Program-made: the position numbers and the translations under genes
Notes under the pieces: model-generated
Seen by the model: the letters and a program-made list of their open reading frames with translations, nothing else
The model's database searches: none
Told to the model about the DNA's origin: nothing
Source: Antitrichia curtipendula
Taxonomy: Eukaryota > Streptophyta > Bryopsida > Hypnales > Leucodontaceae
Direction: 5' to 3'
DNA: 64,000 nt
Assembly: GCA_951230915.1 (NCBI GenBank)
Contig: OX579635.1
Location: forward strand, 41,354,001 to 41,418,000
Shown here: piece by piece, positions 24,205-34,179 of the stretch
Numbering within the stretch: position 1 is the stretch's first letter
Layout: each line of letters begins with the position of its first letter

Positions 24205-25128
24205 CCCCTAAAGGACCAAAGCCATTTTTCTATCAAAACCACTCAAGCATGCCATTTCTATTGCGTTCACCCAAGAAAACATTCTTAAAAATACATTTTT
24301 AGAATTTAACCATAAAATCTTTTACTTTACTTGTCTAAGATTATGTGGTAAAAATTTCATGAAATTTGATTGATTAGATTGGAAGATATTAACATTTAAA
24401 GTTGGAATTTAAAAAAAAAATTTAACATTGGTCTGCAATTTAAGATGAATTTGACTACTATTTGTGGAATTTTTTTGTACTATAGACTCTGAATTTAAAA
24501 AAAATTGTGTTGAAGAATTGAGTTGAAAGTCTAGGAACTTAAGAAACAAACAATATTGCTTGATTTTCATTTAACATACTTGCTTGTTAAATAGAAGTAG
24601 GTCCAAGATTGAAAGAAAAACTAAATTGTTAATAGATTGAAGATGGGGTTGAAACACAATAATCTCAATGGTGAGATTGCTCTAGCAAGCAAAGTTAAAC
24701 CCTAAAAATATATATTTTTTTAAATTGTAAAAATTGCATTCATAAATCAATCCAATAAGTTATTTTCTTAAAGAGATGCTTAGACTACCTAAAAAAAAAG
24801 TCACTTTATAACTTTCACATCACTAATCCAGTGGAATGAATCAAAGCTTCACATGAAGACAACTATATAATCTAAAAGTAGAAAAAAAATTCAATTTAAA
24901 TTTTAAATTTTTGTAGATTTCTTCTTTTGCCCAACGATGTGATAATTATGTTTAGAATGGCACAACTTTTGCTCCCGGGCATTGATTGAAATAAAGAATA
25001 TACTCTCATGAAGCTAAGAAGTTTATCTATCTTATAAGAAAGTTTCAAAAAGTTTCACTAAAAATTGAGGTCATAAAATCTATCCAAAACCCATTTGGTC
25101 ACCCAAGGGGATAATGGTCTTTTAGGGA
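24205..25128 (+). mobile_element. TTAA-bounded MITE, subfamily B (complete)
   Basis: The 924-bp element is flanked by TTAA at 24201-24204 and 25129-25132. Its ends are CCCCTAAAGGACCAAAG and GGTCTTTTAGGGA. The interior parallels 13669-14481 (TTGTAAAAATTGCATT, TCAAAGCTTCACATG). No transposase. Confidence 0.82.
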
Positions 25129-26213
25129 TTAATAAGCTACAATTGCTAGGTGTCGAGGGGTTTAATAAAAAAATGCGGCCCAATGTGAGTGTTAAGGTAG
25201 AAGGCTCTTGAATGGCACATCTAAGGAGAAAATCAAAGTTGTAAAAGGGACATTGAGCAGAATTTTTTTGAATATTTTTTGGTAGATAGATAATTTGAGA
25301 AGAAATGGACGTCAATTTAAATTGTAATTTCCTGACTTGATATGCATTAGATACAAATTTCCAAAGTCAGGTGTGCGTAGGTTGCTATTTATGGCTGTAG
25401 ACACTAGACAATAGCAATAATGAATTGACATGGGCCTTAGTAAAGAGCAGAGTAGTCTAAAAACATTTGAATAGTTTCCTGAATATGTTCATTGGAGGGC
25501 CTAAATGCATCCATATAGTATCTTAAATGGCCCAAATGGAAAATGAAGCGTTCTTAATGCAAAGCTAGCCAAGTCAAAACTATAGTGCTACTATGCTACA
25601 GAAATGACACTCTTACTAATCAAAGAAAGTGTCAAGAGGTCCTCAATTCCAAGGCAATCGAGCTCTTGAAAGGCCAGATGTAGTCCTGAAATTGCTCATG
25701 CATAAGTTATCCTTGACAACTATGTAAACATTAAAAAAGACCATTTGAAAATAGCCGTTGTGAGTAGTTGAAGCGTCCTCTATGGCGATGTCCTAGCAAC
25801 GTCTTAACGTTGTCTCAGAGGCTAGCTGGGGCAATGTTGACGTCCATTTGCTGTCAACAGGAAAATCCCAAAGGTGTTTCATGAATTGCCCCTTTCACTG
25901 AAGTTGCTTTCATCTTGTGAGGCATAAGAGGGCGCGGTGTCTCACCTCCATACACTAGAATAAAAACATATTTGGCACAACCGACTACTATGCAACTAGT
26001 GTCCTATACAACTATCTTGCAACTGTAATCCACTTTATTAGCACCAAATTTAATGTAATTGTTTTATGCCGTTGTTTTACAACATTCATACATTGTTTTA
26101 GTCACAAAGCAGTCAATCTGTAGTTGCAAAAAACGACTAGGAACAACTAGGAAAAGATTGCAACTGTTGTTTTATAGTCGTACACTAGTTGTTTCTTAGT
26201 CGTTTCCTATAGT

Positions 26214-26365
26214 ACTAGAAAATTCAGCTTGTCTATTGATTTGGTTGCATAGATTTGATTCGCTTTTATTGATTTGGAGAGTAATTTGTTGATTAGCATA
26301 GAAATCAATAGAAAAGTGAACCAAATGAATGCATCCAAATCAACAAAAAAACTGAATTTTCTAGT
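26214..26365. mobile_element. Small inverted-repeat MITE
   Basis: ACTAGAAAATTCAG at 26214-26227 and its exact complement CTGAATTTTCTAGT at 26352-26365 enclose about 124 bp, with further pairing inside (GATTTGGTTGCAT against ATGCATCCAAATC). It lies inside the 25953 element, so it inserted after that element or was part of it. Confidence 0.6.
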
Positions 26366-27028
26366 TGCTCTGAAGTCGTACACTAGTTGTTTCTTAGTCG
26401 GTTTCTAGTTGTTTCCTAGTTGCTTCCAAAGTTCATTTTCATTTGTCATATATCAATTGTCCCATATCAATTGTAAAGAGTACCATTAGGTTGGACATAT
26501 AAGACTTGTAAGTTGTTGTAGTCTTGTGTAATGAATTGTGTTGATAGAATTCTAAGATTTCTACAATTTATAGATTTCTACAATCTATGGAAATCCAAAA
26601 ATATTTAAAATCCAAAAAATATTAAAATTTATGAAATTTTAAGGTATCCTAAACCAATGAAATCTATTAAATATCACTATTTGAATTTTGGAAATAGAAA
26701 GAAAGTAGATTTGAATTTTAGAATCTAAAAAAAAAGTAGATTTGAAATTCAAAAATCTAGACAAATGTAGATATGAAATTTTAAAATCTACAAATCATTG
26801 AGATTAATATTTTAAAATCTACAAATCTACAAGTTGCAAACAAGTTGCAAATGAATCACACACGAGGTGTGACTTTTGCAATTGTTGCACATTTTTCTTA
26901 GATTTTAGGATGTCCATTGCAACTACAAGTCTCCAAATGATCACCAGTTGCAAACCAGTCGCAATTGTCCTATGCAACTGAAATCTAGTTGCATAGTGTA
27001 GTTACAAAACCCCTCATTTTCTTCTAGA

Positions 27029-28101
27029 CACTATAAGAAAAGCTCGTTTTTGGTGGCGTTTAGCAACAAATGCGTCGTGTTTTTTCAAACGTCAGATGTT
27101 CCGAAAAACATGTACGTGTTTTGCAAAAAATACGACTATGTCACTGTGGACGGTTATGTTTGTGACAATGTCAATTGTGACATGGCCATGTTTTTATAAA
27201 ATGTCGCATACAACATAAACTGCCACGTCAGCAAGTAGATTTAGAGAAGGACAGCCACGTGGCACATTTTGGAAAAAAATAAATGGATGGATGGATGGAC
27301 GTCGAGCTAGATGTCTCAAACTATGTAGGCTAATTATTCCATATCGTTTGTCTCATAATGGACAAATTTTTAGCAAAGGGCAGCCACGTGGCATATTTTG
27401 GAAAAAAAAGAAATGATGGATGGATGGACGTCAGGTTGGACGTCTGAAACAACGTGTTGGATGTTAGGTTGGATGTTAGATTGGATATTAGGTTGGATGT
27501 TTCAAACAACGTAGGCTATTTATCCCATATCATTTGTTGCACCATGGACAAAGAATGAGTATAAATATGACCCTTAAAACGTTCATTTTTATGTAATCTT
27601 TCCATCAAAATAAAACTGATGATAAATGGTAAGTTTTTTTACTTCTTAGTGAACTCTACATGTTTTTGTTGTTTCTTTTTATTTTTTAATTTATGTTAAC
27701 TAATTATTTTTTGAAAAAATGGATTGGATGAAAAGAATGGGATGGATGAAAAAATAGGATGGATGAGAAACATCAGATTCTCTGACCTCCACGTCATCCA
27801 CCACGTCAGACGCGGTCAAGTTAAAAGAAAATTATGTAGCAGTGCCCGTCTAAGTGACGCCTCCGTGGCACGTAGGTGCCCTCCACGTGCCGACCTCTGA
27901 GGACCTCAGTAGACTTTGTTGTCACCCACGTTTTTGGAAAAACGAGTACAAAAGTGATGCATTCTTCCAGATTTTCACATGTTTTTACCTCGCCTAATCG
28001 AATGGATTTTAGAAGACGTCAACGCTGATTATTTTTGCGTCATATACAACGCATTCTCGCGGGTTTTTTGACATTTCAAAAAAGTCTGTTTTCTTATAGT
28101 G
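27029..28101. mobile_element. CACTA-type element, 1.07 kb (TSD AGA)
   Basis: The ends are CACTATAAGAAAAGC and GTTTTCTTATAGTG. AGA lies outside both (27026-27028 and 28102-28104). A related copy is at 30383-31578. Internal features are GCAGCCACGTGGCA(C/T)ATTTTGG repeated at about 27250 and 27390, GGATGGATGGA runs, and GACGTC-like motifs. It has no transposase. It inserted into the right end of the element at 25953. Confidence 0.87.
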
Positions 28102-28137
28102 AGACAGTGATATTTCCTCACGTTGACATTGTTCAGT

Positions 28138-29510
28138 TGCTCATGGCGACTAGGGTTACAAGCCTCGCTGACCTTCTATCCAAGTTTGTCGCCTATTCAA
28201 ATGATCCCATTGCGAAGTTTCAAGTTCAAGAACATTGTCCCTCTTCCTCAGGCAAGGACTTCTGCGTTATTGTGTAATTTGTTGTATCGCTCCCCTATTC
28301 AAAAAATTGGTTGCAAATTTTATTTTTTCTTCAAAGGTGCGGCTATAATGCTAGGGTTGTGTCGGCAACAATTGTTTGTTGTAGGATTGTCAGAGTCGAG
28401 CTCCAGGCCTTCATGATTCGTTGTATACGTTGATATTGGGGAACTTGACATCGGCGGAACTTGCTCACTTGTCATCCCATTTTCAGGTTTGTGATTCTTA
28501 CTTGTGCTCGTTGTTACATTTTGTGTTTGTTTGGACGTTGTTGTGAGCTGAGTTCCATGTGTGCTAACCTCTATGATGGCGGGTTGCAATATTTGTAGCA
28601 ATTGAGCATAATTTTGGTGGTTTATTGGGTAACTCAGTTGAAATTGTGTTTCATTTCATTGATGTATAGATCTGGATTGGTGTTGAGTTATCTCTTAGTA
28701 CCATGTAAGAAAATTGTCTTTCTCTACTTTGAATGACATATAGGTTGTATATCATTTTGTGAATGAAGTAGAGTGTTCAATTTAAGGGAGGTGTTGTTTA
28801 TATGTTTGTTATATGCTGAAGAATGTCATTGAAAGAAAAATGATAATAGTAATGATTTGTTGTAGTCATGTGTAGTATGTCGTAGATGTTCTGGTTTAGA
28901 GTTTTGTTGAATATTGGTTGAATTGTGTGGCTTGTTTTACATTCCATGGCACTTGTAGTACAAAATTCTTAATCGTGCTTATAGTGACATTTTTTTGAGT
29001 TCGGTTGTTTAGGGTCCTTTATATTGGGCTTGATTTTTAAGGGTGTGGCTATTTTAGGGCCCAAGAAAAGGCATATTTGGATTTTTTTTTTATGATTGCT
29101 TGCTTTCTCAAACATTCTGGATGCTAATTCAAGAGCCTATGAAACAATCTCAGTTCTACATATGCATTGTAAAAGGATAACATGATTCAAGTGGATGAGC
29201 AAGTTATTCTGAAGGTAGTATTACATTTACATCTGTATCTATGAAAAAGCATTGTCTCCCTCCCCCCCTTATCCTTGCTTTGCATTGAGTGAGGTCTTTT
29301 TTGAATGAGTGACAGAACTTTAAGTTGATTGTTGTAAATGATTTATTTTATAGTTGATGCAAGTGACAGAGAATGGGTAAAGACTGAAATTAACATGATA
29401 GACAACGAAGATGAATCCTCAAAATCAAAGAATAGTGTTGTCGAGGACAGAAGCCTTGGTGATAGCCCAGCCCCCATTAGTTTGCATGCAGTTTTGAGAA
29501 GATAGACCCC
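28138..29510 (+). CDS. Possible multi-exon gene, unrecognised
   Basis: Three blocks look exon-like on the plus strand. 28143-28265 opens with ATG and reads MATRVTSLADLLSKFVAYS. 28392-28486 follows an AG and ends CAG before GTTTGTG (reads HDSLYTLILGNLTSAELAH). 29345-29510 follows a T-rich tract ending TTTATAG and reads SDREWVKTEINMIDNEDES, closing at TAG. I could not join them into one phased frame and recognise no domain. It may be a broken gene or a rapidly evolving one. Joins uncertain. Confidence 0.28.
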
Positions 29511-30009
29511 GTACAGGCCGACTTGAAGGTGAGGATTCTAAATCAGAGAGCCTCTCTAAAGAAGCATATTTTACACATTGTAGACATGCGGCATAAATTA
29601 CAAAAGTGCTTTGCAACTTCAAATACTATTTTTTTATGGATGACCAGGTCTATCTACTTTAAGCCTCCTACACTGCATTTGCTATAATATTCAGTCAGAG
29701 CAGCTGAATTCATCATAACATTATGTAAAATCCTAGAAGTATTTATGGTCAGTTACGATACTTTTAACACCTCCTTGCCTAATGATGTTGTCTCAAAGTA
29801 CTGTGTAAGTCTCTAATTAATAGCTTTCTAACAACTTTTTGTCCTCAAGAATGAAACTGAGTTAGAACAAAAATACCATCAAATCTTTGTTTTTCAGCTT
29901 AATTTAAATCTCACATGATATTCTTTTATCAAAGAGTTTGTTTTTAAAACGAATGGAAAAACAAGATGAACAAATTTTTTTGAATTTTTTGAATTTTTTT
30001 TTGTATAAC

Positions 30010-30115
30010 GTGGCAATCGCTTGGCCACGTCACGCAACTGTTGTGGCATAGTTCCAAACAATTTTAGAATCTGGGAACCCTAGGAAACTTGCAACCCTCC
30101 ATAGGGGTTGAATAA
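30010..30115 (+). repeat. Dispersed repeat shared with 62505-62580
   Basis: CAACTGTTGTGGCATAGTTC followed by GAACCCTAGGAAACTTGCAA resembles CAACTGCTACGACATAGTTC and GAACCCTAGGAAATTCACAA near 62510-62555. The repeat stops where homology to the dehydrogenase relic begins, so it may have replaced that gene's 5' part. Confidence 0.5.
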
Positions 30116-30382
30116 CTTGTAATGTTTTCGTCCATGGTTTGGAATCTACAACGGCAAGCAAAGGAGGTCATTGACAAGAACCGTTGGAACAACTTTGATT
30201 TTTGCCGCTCAAAGAAGGTACATATACCATCAACATCTTTTCCAAATTTTCATGCCATTTTAGAGTACAGAGTGTTCACAATATCCCACCTTCAAGCGCT
30301 AATTATGATATTACAAAGGTTTCACTCTTTGATGCAACTAATGCAACCTAATGTATAACTTGCAAAGTTTAACATGACTAGA

Positions 30383-31578
30383 TACTATAAAAAACCACGT
30401 TTTTAGCGATGTTTTCTACTAACGTGTGATATCCAATAAAACATGAAGATATCAGAGGACATTTGGCCCAACAAGGTAGATTTTTGTGGATGTTGCAAAA
30501 AACAATAGCACATTACTATAAATCCAAGTTGATGTTATCACTGACGTTGACGTTTTATTTGACATGACTAAAGACATACTGATGTTTTTTGGAATGTCCA
30601 AAAAAACATAGATTGTCACGTTAGCAGAAAGACCAAGTTAGTAAAAATCACTACGGTCTATGATAAAATGTTGACCATATGTGAAAAATTTAGGGAAAGA
30701 GCAGCCACATGACATGCTTTACAAAAAAAGGAAAATCGATGGATGTATACTATGGATGAAAAGAAATGGTCTTTATACAAATGGGGTGGTAGGAAGTGAG
30801 ACAATCCATATGGAATATGTAAAGAAAGAATTGTGTTAAATATAAAATGTCTAAAACAACATAATCAAGATGTTTGAAACAACGTTGAGACTTACAATAG
30901 TCAAGTTCCCATATTCTAATTATCCCACATCTTTTGTTTACTATGGACGGACAATGGATATAAATAAGACCTCTCAACCCTTAATTCTCACTAATTTTTA
31001 ATGAAGAAATTCTTTCATTTGGCCATTAAAGAAATTCTTGATGGTAGATAGTAAGTGTTTTTTAATTCTTGTTGAATTCAACAATTGTTCTTGTTTATTT
31101 TATTTTTAAATCAATATTTTCTATTGACCTTAACTTACGGGTATGGTATGCAATAATTGATGTCTCCAAAAACATCTATCTAAGTGTCTAAATTGACGTT
31201 TCAAAAAGAAATATTAAAATTCTTAAATGGCATGAAAGTTTGCTAACAATGCATGCTACACCAGATTTTGGTGGGTTCACGTCACCAACAAAACGGATGA
31301 AATTTTTTCCTAAGTGGTACTGTCCACTCATGTGGCACTTACATGGCACTGAGTTGTTCGCCAAATGGCACATCATGGGAACCTTGGAAGACCATGTTTT
31401 TCAAGACCTCATAAAAAAACGAGGTCAAAAAGAGCATGTTTTCTAAAAATTTGACACGTTTTTTGCCCGTCCAGTATGACAGATTTTAGGTGACATCTAT
31501 GCCGATTCCCTTCCCGTCAAAACGAATGCCACATCACATTTTTTCCAACATCACAAAAAACACCAATTTCTTATAGCG
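30383..31578. mobile_element. CACTA-type element, 1.2 kb (TSD AGA)
   Basis: The ends TACTATAAAAAACCACG and ATTTCTTATAGCG are degenerate CACTA termini. AGA flanks both (30380-30382 and 31579-31581). It shares end structure and internal blocks (GCAGCCACATGACATGCTTT) with 27029-28101. It sits entirely in the intron between exons a and b of the dehydrogenase relic. Confidence 0.8.
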
Positions 31579-31924
31579 AGATTCATTAATGCCTCTTTGG
31601 GATTGTCTCCTAGTCGGTTCCTTTCTAAGTATCATACCATGTTTTGAGATTCTAAGACTTGCAATTGATGAAACTAACACAAGTTTGTTGCTTCAATCCA
31701 ATTATAAGGTCCTATGGGCCAAACTAATGACTGAGAAAGCCGTGTGGTCACTAGCAAGAAACATGGATATGGTGGTCATCAATGCACCCATTCTGTTTGG
31801 ACCCAAAAGGTTTGGTACTACTCAAAGCCTCTTCACATATTTGAAAGGTAAAAAAACTCTCTCCAACACACATCAAAGTCATTGCACATTCCACCAAGAT
31901 ACAGTTGATCCATACATTGTTTAA

Positions 31925-32858
31925 CCCCTAAAGTTCTATGACTATGTTTTCACCAAAAACGCTCAAGAACTGTAATTTTTAGTAAGAGTACCAATTTTTT
32001 GAAAGAAAAACTTTTTTTGACACATGTAACCATAAGATCTGGTATTATGCTGACTTGAGAACATGTGGTAAAAATTTCAGAAATTTCCACCACGTGGATT
32101 GCAAGATATAAGCATTCAAAATCATTGAAATCGTTTTTTTTACCCTGCAAAAAAATGGGCTGTTGCACTTCAAAAGCTCAATTTTCTTTGAAAAAATGTC
32201 AAAAACAGTGGTGCTTCTTTGGATTCTTTTTTCTAGAAAAGTTGGCTACATGCTTAAAAAATTTCACATCATTTGGAATTGTACAACATACAGGAAAAAA
32301 ATAGTAAGTAGAAAGTAGTAGAGAATGATTTAAAATACAAAATTGTTAAGAATTTAGATATAGAATTGAAAAATGCCAATCCCAGTGGTCAAAATGTTGC
32401 AATAAGCAATCTACATCCTATGATTTTATTTTTTTTCAAAAAATATTGAAATTGAGTAAGATAAAGGACTTCAAAGTTTATTTTAGAGTAGAGATTCCAT
32501 AACTATCCGCAAACTAAAACTCCTCATAACTTTTGACTCATTCGTCAAAATAAAATGATTAAAAGCTTTCCATAGAGAGAGAGAGAGAGAGAGAGAGAGA
32601 ACCAATTTCAATTTTTTGTTTTTGAAAAAAGTGATTTTTTTTTATCTGCCCAAAATTGTCCGCCTAAGAAAAAAAATAACATATTAGGCCATAATTTTTT
32701 ACTCATATTTTCAAATGTCATGAAATTAAGTGCATATGAAAGATATTCCTCATGCACAACTTCTATTAAAATTTCAACCCAAAATATGCAAATCTATAGT
32801 CACAGGTACCTGCCTAAAATTTCTATATTGCCAAAAACTCATACTGGTCCTTTAGGGG
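31925..32858. mobile_element. TTAA-bounded MITE, subfamily A
   Basis: TTAA (31921-31924) precedes CCCCTAAAGTTC. The right end is GGTCCTTTAGGGG followed by TAAG, so the right TTAA has lost a T. It aligns throughout with 12041-12976. It occupies most of the intron between exons b and c of the dehydrogenase relic. A (GA)n microsatellite at 32574-32600 lies inside. Confidence 0.75.
32574..32600 (+). repeat. (GA)n microsatellite
   Basis: About 13 uninterrupted GA dinucleotides. The homologous position of the copy at 12041 lacks the tract, so it expanded after the two copies separated. Confidence 0.9.
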
Positions 32859-33264
32859 TAAGATTGTAAAATCTACACTTTTTTTTCCTTGATTTCCGAG
32901 AGCAACTTCTTGACCTACAATGTTAGAATTTGTACTCTAAATATTGACTAGTGTTGAAAGAATAACCACTGAATTGTACCTCATTGGCCTTTAATGTGAA
33001 TCCAATAGATTGTGACCAATTTTGATATTATTGCTATTTTTTTTTTTGTGTGTGGTGGTTGCAGATGTTAAAGAACTTCCTAGAGTGGCTTGTTTGCATA
33101 TGCTCATGTGGAGGATGTTGCTAAGGCTTACATTTTGGACTCTAGTAGCTATGAAAGCTTCTGGGCATTATATTTGCTACAAGAACGTTTTGAGTGAGGA
33201 GAAGCTTGTGGAACTGATTTGCAAACTCTACCCTAGCAACACAATTCCTTCTAGATCTTTCTAG

Positions 33265-34100
33265 ACTAATTTTTAGAGTCCTTCCTTCTGTACACTCATT
33301 CCTCTCTGATTTTTGGTACATTCCCTTCATGTCCATGTGCCCCTCTCATGTTGTTAGTGTTGAAATGAACATGCTTGGATTGGACTGTTGAAATCAACAT
33401 ACTTGGGATTGGGCTTACAAAAGGTTCAGTCTGTGTACCAAGAGAATCATTTGTTGCATTTGCATTGACATTTTTGTGTTTTGTTGGTAGTAGTGGCTTG
33501 GGAATTAAAGTTTGAAGGTTGATTGTATGTAGGTTTTGTATGGTTGTGCAAATTTTTTAAGAATGGGATTCCACATGTATTGTCAAATGAGAAAGTAAAA
33601 AATCTATAATTATTTTTGACCATCATACTAAAATGTTCTAAATTCTACATGCCTTGAAGTGGAAGTAGGGATCATTGTTTTGTATTTTTTTAAGACAACA
33701 AATGCCATTTTCCTTCTTCATTTTAGAAGCTAAACCTTGGTATATGTCATTGAAAATCTAAATTATTTGCAATATTGTTTTACAAATAGTCTTGAAAATG
33801 AAAGAAAAAGAAAAAGAATGGCAACAACATTTTCCTATGTGGAGGATTCTGAAGTCAACTTGAAACAATGGGTTGTAGGGTGGCAATGAAACAATTTCAT
33901 ATACAGTGAAAGTTCACCATGTGTCACCATGTAGGAAGAAATGAAAATCACATAATTCATCCAATAATGCTTTTGAATTTAAAAGTCATGCACATTTCTG
34001 CTTAAAAGACGCTTTCCAACCATTCAGTCATGTACAATTATGGAAGTCCTATACACATTTAAGGAAATATTAGTGAAAAAACATAACCTTTCAAAATGCA
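33265..34100. other. AT-rich stretch downstream of the dehydrogenase relic
   Basis: No supported exon. The first few hundred bases may be the former 3' untranslated region. A CACTA-like right end (CACCCCTTTCTCCTACAGTG) closes at 34146 without a recognised left partner. Confidence 0.4.
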
Positions 34101-34179
34101 TTTTTCACTTAATATTGCATTTAGAGCACCCCTTTCTCCTACAGTGATGTACAAATGCTAGCAATGCAAAAATCGTCCT

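Larger units (their letters stand above)
25953..28109. mobile_element. CACTA-type element with nested insertion (TSD ATA)
   Basis: The left end is CACTAGAATAAAAAC at 25953; the right end is CAGTG at 28105-28109. ATA flanks both (25950-25952 and 28110-28112). Removing the inner element (27029-28101 plus one AGA copy) leaves about 1.08 kb ending CATTTTCTTCTAGACAGTG, which pairs with the left end apart from a 4-base difference. The interior is rich in TAGTTG, CTAGTCG and GCAACT motifs in both orientations. A small inverted-repeat MITE lies within it at 26214-26365. No coding capacity. Confidence 0.78.
30116..33264 (+). pseudogene. CCR/DFR-like short-chain dehydrogenase relic
   Basis: Three exons match the C-terminal two-thirds of plant cinnamoyl-CoA reductase/dihydroflavonol reductase-like enzymes (extended SDR, NADPH-dependent). 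Exon a, 30116-30217, reads MFSSMVWNLQ...DKNRWNNFDFCRSKK. Exon b, 31709-31847, reads VLWAKLMTEKAVWSLARN, then MDMVVINAPILFGP. Exon c, 33065-33264, ends ASGHYICYKNVLSEEKLVEL...SRSF. Junctions are GT-AG with matching phases. The N-terminal NADP-binding Rossmann part is missing. In exon c, homology to AHVEDVAKAYIL is in another frame, so two compensating shifts scramble about 20 residues. The Tyr-x-x-x-Lys of active members is not preserved at exon b (LWAKLMTEK). Transposons fill both introns. Probably non-functional. Confidence 0.7.

Noticed and set aside
27270..27300. CRISPR-like or satellite repeat from GGATGGATGGA runs
   Set aside because: A short simple-sequence run inside a CACTA element, with no spacer structure.
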